A model generated the notes under the pieces. The model searched no databases. It was given only the letters and a program-made list of their open reading frames with translations, and was not told the origin of the DNA. This document shows, piece by piece, positions 57,726 through 64,000 of a stretch of DNA of 64,000 bases. Source of the DNA: CAIRTM01 sp963723235 (GTDB lineage: Bacteria > Desulfobacterota > WTBG01 > CAIYCZ01 > CAIRTM01); assembly GCA_963723235.1 (NCBI GenBank), contig CAVRPV010000017.1, positions 1 to 64,000 on the forward strand. The letters are read 5' to 3'. Every line of letters begins with the position of its first letter. The first letter of the stretch is position 1. The translations under genes were made by a program, and so were the position numbers.

Positions 57726-58760
57726 CTAGTGTCCCTGAGCATCAGTCAAAAGCATCACAGTACTCTGGCAGGCGGCAAGGGCGTCAACCACGCTGGGATC
57801 AAACTGCGTTCCGCGGCCCTTCAAAATTCGGCGCATGGCCTCATCGTGCGGCAGTGCCGCACGGTACACCCGGTTCGTGGTAATGGCATCATAGGTATCT
57901 GCCACGGCAACAATGCGGGCTGACAGGGGTATGGCATCACCGCTGAGTCCACTGGGGTAGCCTTTGCCGTCCCAGCGCTCATGATGACTGTAGGCGATCT
58001 GCTTGCCCAGGGTAAAGAACGACCGTCCGTCCATGCGCTTCTCGACAGACTCAAGGGCATCGCCCCCCAGCAGGGTATGCGCCTTGACAGACTGAAATTC
58101 CTCCTCGGTGAGTCGCTCCGGCTTGAGCAGAATCGCATCGGATACGCCCACCTTGCCGATGTCGTGCAGCACCGATGACAGGACAAGGTCTTCAACATAT
58201 TCATCGGTAATATAGCTATCCATGGGCGGGGTGCGGCGGAGTTCCTCGGCCAGGATCCTGCACAGCTGGCTGACCCGCTGCAGATGCAGCCCGGTGTCAC
58301 GGTCGCGATATTCTGAAAGGGTTGCCATGCCAAGCACGGTCTCAGTGCGGGCTTTCTGCAGTTTTTCATTGGCTGCGCTTATTTCAGCATTGAGCTTCAC
58401 AAGCCGTGCCTGCTCAATCTGGATTTTTCCATGTTGCTTGCCGACCAGCGCACCGGCAAGAATCAGAAAGCAACCCCAGGTAAGCACATAATGAATGATC
58501 TGCACGATGCCCTGAGGAGTCTGAAACTGCGCAGGGGAAAGAACGGCGTACAACACAACCACGCACACGCAGAATACGGCACCGGGCACGGACAACCGCA
58601 CACCGACATAATAACCAGCCAGGATGACCGGAAGGAAAAAGAAGTTCAGGAAGGAAATACTATTGGGCGCATAATAGGTGATAAGAGCAGCTGCAATGAC
58701 GCTGGTCAGGATAAAAATCTTTTCAAAGTTGCCGCGCAGTAATTGGACTGGTTTTGCCAA
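57726..58760 (-). CDS. HD-GYP domain cyclic-di-GMP phosphodiesterase, membrane-bound
   Basis: 344 residues. Four to five hydrophobic helices form the N-terminal sensor (about 12-115: IFILTSVIAAALITYYAP ... CFLILAGALVG), then a coiled-coil linker and the HD-GYP domain: SSVLHDIGKVGVSDAILLKP, HTLLGGDALE, AYSHHERWDGKGYPSGLSGD and ADTYDAITTNRVYR. All catalytic residues (HD, HHExWDGxGYP) are present, so hydrolysis of c-di-GMP or a related dinucleotide is expected. It stands just upstream of the hyb promoter but is separately terminated. Confidence 0.92.
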   Translation of the reverse strand: MAKPVQLLRGNFEKIFILTSVIAAALITYYAPNSISFLNFFFLPVILAGYYVGVRLSVPGAVFCVCVVVLYAVLSPAQFQTPQGIVQIIHYVLTWGCFLILAGALVGKQHGKIQIEQARLVKLNAEISAANEKLQKARTETVLGMATLSEYRDRDTGLHLQRVSQLCRILAEELRRTPPMDSYITDEYVEDLVLSSVLHDIGKVGVSDAILLKPERLTEEEFQSVKAHTLLGGDALESVEKRMDGRSFFTLGKQIAYSHHERWDGKGYPSGLSGDAIPLSARIVAVADTYDAITTNRVYRAALPHDEAMRRILKGRGTQFDPSVVDALAACQSTVMLLTDAQGH

Positions 58761-58988
58761 ACAGCACCTCGCCTTTCACGTCGTACGTCTCTACACAGTT
58801 GGGCCCGCTCGGAGCCTCATCATTTTCAAAGCGATCACCGCCCTATCTACTGAACCGCCGCAAAGCCCGGCGCATAATGTAATAATCTTAAGTCGCGGTA
58901 TGCCCTTCAGTCAAATAAAAAAAAACCGCGGCAGGACAATACTCCCGGCCTTTCCAGCCACGAATGAGAAGCACTTCTGCAACGCACG

Positions 58989-60263
58989 TTAATTGGTCCG
59001 CTGCAGATTCGAAACAGTGAACATGTCCTCATTAATGGTTGGAACCGAGATAGCAGGCGCTGTCGTCTTCTGCTGATTAGAGATGCCGGAATGCACACGC
59101 TGAAGATCAAAAAAATGCGTGCCCACAATCACCGGTTTCATAACACCGGTTTCGGTCTTCAGCGGCTGTGTGCTGTTAAAACAAAATCTCCAGTAGCGGC
59201 CCTGTTTGTCGTACATCTCGCTCCACATGATATAGTATGTTTCAGGGTCAAGGTACCAGACGCGCTTGCCATATACGTATTCGGAGTCTTTACTGACTGC
59301 ATCGACAACCAGCAGGTTGCAGCGCTCAAAGCTCATGCCGTTTGCAAACGACTGGCCGGACTCTTGTTTGGTCTGCCCCATCCCGTCATGCCGGGCGGTC
59401 AACATATCTTTTTTACCCCGATACGCATAGGTATTGCGCAGCAATTGGCCGTCCCACAGGTATTCATCATCGTAGATAAGGTTTGAGCCGTCAATCGCGT
59501 CTGTTCTCTGCGAGGTTGACACGCGCCGGATACGGCGAAACTGGTTGTACCACAGATACGAATCATCTTCCTTCGTCTGGTCAATATAGCGCAGCGTGTA
59601 CATGCGCGTATTCAAAAATTCCGGGGGAAGGTACATGTGCAAAAACATGCCGCGTCGGTATCCTTTGGGGTTATTCCCAATCGCCGGCTTGGGGTCAAGC
59701 TCAGTGCGGTTAACAAAATAGAACTCCCAGTATTCCTGGTCGGATACGCGCTCGCTTTTGTTTTTCGGGTTAATATTAGGAGAATATCTTCGATAATGGT
59801 AGGTATCTCCCCGGTTCTGCATTTCAAAGTTCCAGGCTATTTTCATGGCGTCCTGACCGGGGTCCATGAACAGCCGGCCGGCAAGTTCGCCGATATTGGC
59901 AATAGTGCCGTCCGGGGCAAGCTGGGCCTTGCCTGCATTCGCCCGGCTGGCAGCAACAAAGCCGGGGGTTTCCGGAACAAACTCATACGGCCTGATCATA
60001 AAATAATAGCCTTCAGACGGAGCGCCCCACTGCGCAGGGTTTTTCATGATCCCAACCAGCGCATCCGGCAGGAACTGGGCAACCTGATCGACATTGTTCT
60101 GGTCGATCTTTTTACCAGCCCAGATTTTCTCCCACTCGCGCACTCCGGCAAGCTCGGCATCAGTATAAGCCCGCTGCATGTCCTGAGCCTGCGCATGGGC
60201 TGACAGTGCAAAAAAGAGCAGACAGGCACATGCCATTATTATTGTAGTAACTCTTTTGCTCAT
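58989..60263 (-). CDS. DUF1329 outer-membrane lipoprotein-sorting-like protein
   Basis: 424 residues. Signal peptide TIIMACACLLFFALSAHAQA. DUF1329 proteins are LolB-like beta proteins, often next to RND-type export or hopanoid/aromatic genes. Family features seen: YTDAELAGVREWEKIWAGKK, LFMDPGQDAMKIAWNFEMQN, YWEFYFVNRTELDPKP and VWYLDPETYYIMWSEMYDKQ. The role is not known. It stands alone between the HD-GYP gene and the FAD-oxidase, on the same strand as both. Confidence 0.88.
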   Translation of the reverse strand: MSKRVTTIIMACACLLFFALSAHAQAQDMQRAYTDAELAGVREWEKIWAGKKIDQNNVDQVAQFLPDALVGIMKNPAQWGAPSEGYYFMIRPYEFVPETPGFVAASRANAGKAQLAPDGTIANIGELAGRLFMDPGQDAMKIAWNFEMQNRGDTYHYRRYSPNINPKNKSERVSDQEYWEFYFVNRTELDPKPAIGNNPKGYRRGMFLHMYLPPEFLNTRMYTLRYIDQTKEDDSYLWYNQFRRIRRVSTSQRTDAIDGSNLIYDDEYLWDGQLLRNTYAYRGKKDMLTARHDGMGQTKQESGQSFANGMSFERCNLLVVDAVSKDSEYVYGKRVWYLDPETYYIMWSEMYDKQGRYWRFCFNSTQPLKTETGVMKPVIVGTHFFDLQRVHSGISNQQKTTAPAISVPTINEDMFTVSNLQRTN

Positions 60264-60356
60264 AGTCCTTTACTCCCCTAGAGGCTAATCTTTAAAAATA
60301 ATACCCTATACAATCGGAATCCACAAGTCGACCGCAACCACCAAGGAAACAGCCTG

Positions 60357-61739
60357 TCAAAAAATCTTTCCGGGATTGAGCGTTCCGCGCGGATCAAAGG
60401 CCTGCTTGATGCGCCGGTACAGCTCTATTTCCTCCGGGCTCTTGGCCATGCCAAGGTACTCCCGCCGGATGCAGCCGATACCATGCTCGCCGGTAATGGT
60501 CCCTCCGTGGGCGATGGCCTGGCTGTATATTTCGCGCTTCAGCTCAGGCAGCATTGCATGCCATTGATCGTCAGGCATGCTGTCCTTCAATACATCTATA
60601 TGCACGTTACCGTCACCGGCATGACCGAACATGACTGAGCGCAGCGAGCGGGTGCGCAAATAATCTTTGAGATTCCCGAGAAACTCAGCGATCTCACCGC
60701 GCGGCACAACGCAGTCCTCGGCCAGAAACACCGGGCTTTCCGCGCGCAGGGCCTCGCGGATCGAGCGCCGCCCCTTCCACAGACGCTCCTGCTGCAGCGC
60801 GGTCTGGGCGACAAAAACACTCTCGCCCTCAATGCCGCAGGCAGAGGCAATCGCCTCAAGGGTTTCATGGCAGGCCTGCTGAGTTGAGCCTTCAACCTGC
60901 AGCAAAAGATGCGCCCCGGCATCAGCGCAGGGCATGGCCTGCCCCAGATGCGCGGCAACCAGACGAATGGCGTCCTGCTCCATAAATTCTATCGTCGCCG
61001 GAATGATGCCGTGCTGCAAAAGCGCGCTCACCGCGGCAACCGCGCCATCAAGGTCAACGAACGGCAGCAGCAGATCAACGCTGCAGGCGGGCGCGGGCAC
61101 AAGCCGCAGAAAAATTTTCGTAATAACGGCCAGGGTGCCTTCCGAGCCCGTCAGAATGCCGCAGATATTATAGCCGGTCGCGTTTTTTACGTATTTGCCG
61201 CCGCTGGTAATAATACTGCCGTCAGCCAGGACAAACTCGAGGCCGGTCACATAATGACCGGTAATGCCATACTTGACCGCGCGCGGCCCGCCCGCATTTT
61301 CGGCCACATTACCGCCGATTGAGCAGGTATCAAGGCTGGCCGGATCAGGCGGATATAAAAGCTGATGCTCACTCGCGGCTTTTTGAATGTCAGCGGTAAT
61401 GGCGCCGGGCTCCACAACCGCGATCAAATTGCGCGCGTCGATTTCAAGTATACGGTTCAACCGCTCCATTGACAGCACAATGCCGCCATTGACTGCAACA
61501 GAGCCGCCGGTCACACCGGTACCGGCACCGCGCGGTGTTACCGGAACATTGTGCTGATTGCAGATTTTTAAAACCGCGGCAACGTCCTCTGCCGACTGCG
61601 CGCGCACGACACAATCGGGCCGGGCAACAAGATTGATAGTCTCATCCCGGGCATAGCTCTCAAGCACGTCAGGATCAATTGCGACCCGTCCGGGCAAGGC
61701 CGTTTGCAGCATGTTAATAACAACAGCAATTGGTTTCAT
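60357..61739 (-). CDS. glcD: FAD-linked oxidase (GlcD/D-lactate dehydrogenase type)
   Basis: 460 residues. Oxidises a 2-hydroxy acid such as D-lactate or glycolate. N-terminal PCMH FAD-binding domain: PVTPRGAGTGVTGGSVAVNGGI, EPGAITADIQ, CSIGGNVAENAGGPRAVKYG, then GILTGSEGTLAVITK; C-terminal FAD-oxidase cap with GHAGDGNVHIDV and TITGEHGIG. Length fits GlcD/DLD. No Fe-S partner (GlcF) lies beside it, so the electron acceptor is open. The gene symbol denotes the family, not the proven substrate. Confidence 0.9.
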   Translation of the reverse strand: MKPIAVVINMLQTALPGRVAIDPDVLESYARDETINLVARPDCVVRAQSAEDVAAVLKICNQHNVPVTPRGAGTGVTGGSVAVNGGIVLSMERLNRILEIDARNLIAVVEPGAITADIQKAASEHQLLYPPDPASLDTCSIGGNVAENAGGPRAVKYGITGHYVTGLEFVLADGSIITSGGKYVKNATGYNICGILTGSEGTLAVITKIFLRLVPAPACSVDLLLPFVDLDGAVAAVSALLQHGIIPATIEFMEQDAIRLVAAHLGQAMPCADAGAHLLLQVEGSTQQACHETLEAIASACGIEGESVFVAQTALQQERLWKGRRSIREALRAESPVFLAEDCVVPRGEIAEFLGNLKDYLRTRSLRSVMFGHAGDGNVHIDVLKDSMPDDQWHAMLPELKREIYSQAIAHGGTITGEHGIGCIRREYLGMAKSPEEIELYRRIKQAFDPRGTLNPGKIF

Positions 61740-61854
61740 GTCAGCGTATCTTTAAGTTCCCTTATATACATCTCCGCCCTGACCGGGCACCAAGCGTACA
61801 ATTTTAAAATTGCTTAAAGTATATCATCTATGCTTATAATAGGAAAATACAATT

Positions 61855-62910
61855 GTGCTCGCAGGGATATGTATGGCAGCGATGACAACAATCTCACCAG
61901 CAGCACTTGCGGCTTTCCGGCGCGCTGTTCCCCAGCTGCTTGTTTTTACCAATGAGAAATTCAAGCTGGAAAGCACGTACGCCCGGGAAGAGGCAAGCGC
62001 GGTCAATGCGGCCCATATTGAGCAGTTCAACCGCGACCTGGCCGGTTTACTCAACGGGGTGTATGCATTTGACCTGTTCGGCAATCTGGACGGTGAATTC
62101 GTGCGCCTGGCAGGTATCCTGACTGCACACGGGGCAGGCAGAGGCATTGTCGAAGCCGGACTCAAGGCCTGGATCATGGCGCTGCAGACCCTGATCAAAC
62201 GGCCTGAATCCGAAGAGCTCAGCGCACCCCTCATCAGTTTGTTCCAGCGTATCACCAGCCTGTGGGCCCGCGCTGAAGTCACGCCCCCGCAGCTTGAGGG
62301 CCCGGCCCTGCGCCTGCATGACTACCTGCTCGACCGCAACCGCAAATTTGCAGCAGAAACAGTGCTTGAACTGCTGCGCAACGGAGCAAGCATTGAGCAG
62401 GCCTATCAGGGCACGCTGCTGCCGGCCCTGCTGAACATTCAGCTCAAGCAGCGTCAGGGCAGCATCAGCACTGCACAGGAACAGGCGGCCGCTGATATCT
62501 GCCGCTACATCATGTACCGGGTGCTTGACAGCATTTTCAATGAGCGCCGCCTGCCGTTTAAAATTCTGGCAGTCTGCATGCCTGCCGATCAGGACCCCGG
62601 CGCGGAGCTCTTTGCCAATTACCTTGAAATGCAGGGCTGGTCAATGCTGTGCATGCGCGAATCACATGCGCACGATGAGATTGTCCGGGCGGCCGCGTCA
62701 TTTGAGCCGCACATCATAGTGCTCTCAGCCGCGTCAATCCAGAGCCTGCCCGCAGCCGTTGAACTGGCCGCAATCATCAGGCAGACATACCCGCAGACAC
62801 GTATTGCCTTTGAAGGCCGGGCGGCACTGCTGGCCCGCGAACGACTCGGCCCCTATGCCGATGCGATCGTCATCGGCTTTGAAAATGGCCAACGCAAATC
62901 AGAGGAGTAG
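61855..62910 (+). CDS. B12-binding-fold protein of unknown role
   Basis: 351 residues. The N-terminal two thirds are helical with no clear family. The part around VLELLRNGASIEQAYQGTLL resembles the helical module that precedes B12-binding domains. The C-terminal ~120 residues (ILAVCMPADQDPGAELFANY, MQGWSMLCMRESHAHDEIVR, PHIIVLSAASIQSLPA) follow the Rossmann-like B12-binding pattern, but the cobalt-ligating DxHxxG motif is replaced by DQDPGAE, so it may bind cobalamin base-off without His or not at all. Start could be GTG 61855 or ATG 61870. It precedes an ABC permease. Confidence 0.7.
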   Translation: MLAGICMAAMTTISPAALAAFRRAVPQLLVFTNEKFKLESTYAREEASAVNAAHIEQFNRDLAGLLNGVYAFDLFGNLDGEFVRLAGILTAHGAGRGIVEAGLKAWIMALQTLIKRPESEELSAPLISLFQRITSLWARAEVTPPQLEGPALRLHDYLLDRNRKFAAETVLELLRNGASIEQAYQGTLLPALLNIQLKQRQGSISTAQEQAAADICRYIMYRVLDSIFNERRLPFKILAVCMPADQDPGAELFANYLEMQGWSMLCMRESHAHDEIVRAAASFEPHIIVLSAASIQSLPAAVELAAIIRQTYPQTRIAFEGRAALLARERLGPYADAIVIGFENGQRKSEE

Positions 62911-62961
62911 GCGTTTCCGTACGCTGATTGAGATACTTCGCTGCAGAGGAACAGGCATAAC

Positions 62962-64000
62962 ATGCGCAGCATCGTCGCTTTAAAAATTCTCCTGTATGAC
63001 AAGGCAACCACGGCCGGCTCCCTGATCGGTGTTATCGCCATCGTGTTCCTGGTCGGCCAGCAACTGGCGGTATTGTTCGGACTATTTTCCTACATGTCCG
63101 TGCTGGTTGACCACAGCGCTGCTGATATCTGGATCTGCAGTAAAAACACCAACAACATCAATGCCACCGACACCCTGCCGGAGCGCTATGCCGACCGCAT
63201 CAGCGGCCTGGCGTTTATTGCATGGGCCGAACCTGTTCTGTTCGGCAACGCAACGTTTATCACCCGTGACGGAAAGGCCGAATCGCTGCAGGTTGTAGGC
63301 CTGCAGCCATCCAGCCGCGCGCTGTGGCCCTGGCGCTTTCATGAGGGCAGTGTCGATGACATGCTCCAGAATGAGGGCCTGACCCTGGAAAAGCTTGACC
63401 TTAACATATACGGCAACCCTGCGGTCGGCGACGTGTTCGAGGTCAACGATATGCGCGTACGCATCAGCGCAATCACCCAGAGCATCAAGGGCTTTTCCGG
63501 CAGGCTGGCCTTTACCAACGTGGTTAAAGCCCGCAAAATTCTCAAGGCAACGCCCGGGCGCTGCAAAGCGGTCGTGGTTAAGCTGAAGCCGGGCATACCG
63601 ATTGAAGAGGCGATTGCCGGCATACAGGCTGTGCTGCCGGACACGGAAGTCATGTCAAGCGCCCAGCTCTCGGCCCGCACGCGTATCTATTACCTCAAAA
63701 ATACCGGCATGGGAGGCAGCTTCGGCTTTTCAACCCTGATCGGCGCTTTGGTCGGCATCATTATCATCACGCTCACGATGTATACCGGGGTGCTGCAGCG
63801 CCAGAAGGACTTTGCCGTGCTGCGTGCCCTGGGCGCCCGCAAAAGCGATATTTTCGTCATTGTACTGTGCCAGTCGCTGATCATCGCCCTGGTGGGGATT
63901 TTTATCGGATTTTTGCTGCTGGGCTCGTTTCTCAACGGCACGGTTGACACAAACCTGCCGGTATACATGCCGCGCCAGATTGCGCCGATGCTGGCCCTGG
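62962..64000 (+). CDS. FtsX/DevC-type ABC transporter permease (3' end outside window)
   Basis: The frame runs open from ATG 62962 past the window edge (346 residues visible). N-terminal membrane helix (TTAGSLIGVIAIVFLVGQQL), large periplasmic domain, then two more helices (FSTLIGALVGIIIITLTMYT; IVLCQSLIIALVGIFIGFLL) flanking the coupling segment LQRQKDFAVLRALGARKSDI, typical of MacB/FtsX-type permeases. The layout fits DevC-like exporters, usually beside an ATPase and a membrane fusion protein, which would lie beyond 64,000. Confidence 0.88.
   Translation, partial: MRSIVALKILLYDKATTAGSLIGVIAIVFLVGQQLAVLFGLFSYMSVLVDHSAADIWICSKNTNNINATDTLPERYADRISGLAFIAWAEPVLFGNATFITRDGKAESLQVVGLQPSSRALWPWRFHEGSVDDMLQNEGLTLEKLDLNIYGNPAVGDVFEVNDMRVRISAITQSIKGFSGRLAFTNVVKARKILKATPGRCKAVVVKLKPGIPIEEAIAGIQAVLPDTEVMSSAQLSARTRIYYLKNTGMGGSFGFSTLIGALVGIIIITLTMYTGVLQRQKDFAVLRALGARKSDIFVIVLCQSLIIALVGIFIGFLLLGSFLNGTVDTNLPVYMPRQIAPMLAL

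Overview
The window looks like a chromosomal segment of a Gram-negative anaerobe. The gene order tilS-ftsH-folP-pdxJ-nnr-tsaE-cimA, the order zapB-zapA-(6S-like RNA)-rny-tyrS, and a Tat-exported, membrane-bound Hyb-type [NiFe] hydrogenase with its hyp genes together resemble the Desulfobacterota/Desulfuromonadota (former Deltaproteobacteria). This placement is inference from gene order and protein families; no tree or search was run.

Layout. 1-4,000: phosphofructokinase (cut by the window edge), a RecD2-type helicase and YebC. 4,160-9,520: one complete rRNA operon on the minus strand (16S, tRNA-Ile, tRNA-Ala, 23S, 5S) with promoter, boxA, RNase III stems and terminator. 9,650-13,620: tyrS, rny, a 6S RNA candidate, zapA, zapB. 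13,700-21,660: histone deacetylase-like hydrolase, tatA/tatC, a Crp/Fnr regulator, a DEAD-box helicase and a phosphohexomutase. 22,030-34,290: cupin, tilS, ftsH, folP, pdxJ, nnr, tsaE, cimA, a ComEA-like protein, a TPR membrane protein and a DnaJ/CbpA-like co-chaperone.

34,699-44,521 is an accessory island. A pair of nearly identical ~180 bp MITE-like elements in opposite orientation bounds it. It holds an orphan HI1420-type antitoxin remnant, a MazG-like pyrophosphohydrolase, a broken PD-(D/E)XK / DUF2075 helicase / S24 peptidase protein, an EEP-fold nuclease with a PD-(D/E)XK partner, VapBC, HigBA, a NYN-domain ribonuclease and a DUF1016 (YhcG) fragment. Several of these modules are separated by short direct repeats, giving a cassette-like array. 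The most interesting locus is the NYN gene: a near-consensus promoter, a short structured leader and a perfect intrinsic terminator lie directly before its start codon, an architecture like that of type III toxin-antitoxin loci.

44,580-64,000: SPFH/NfeD pair, then hypE-C-D-F-B-A and hybD-C-B-A-O (all minus strand; transcription runs from hybO to hypE behind a perfect consensus sigma70 promoter), an HD-GYP protein, a DUF1329 protein, an FAD-linked oxidase, a B12-binding-like protein and the start of an FtsX-type ABC permease.

Data quality. Nine otherwise conserved genes outside the island carry one single-base indel each (recD2, yebC, the deacetylase, cupin, cbpA, hypD, hybC, hybB, hybA), several in homopolymers. 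I think most of these are sequence errors and I annotate the genes over their full span. The DUF2075 gene carries about six lesions including an in-frame stop and is more likely a true pseudogene.
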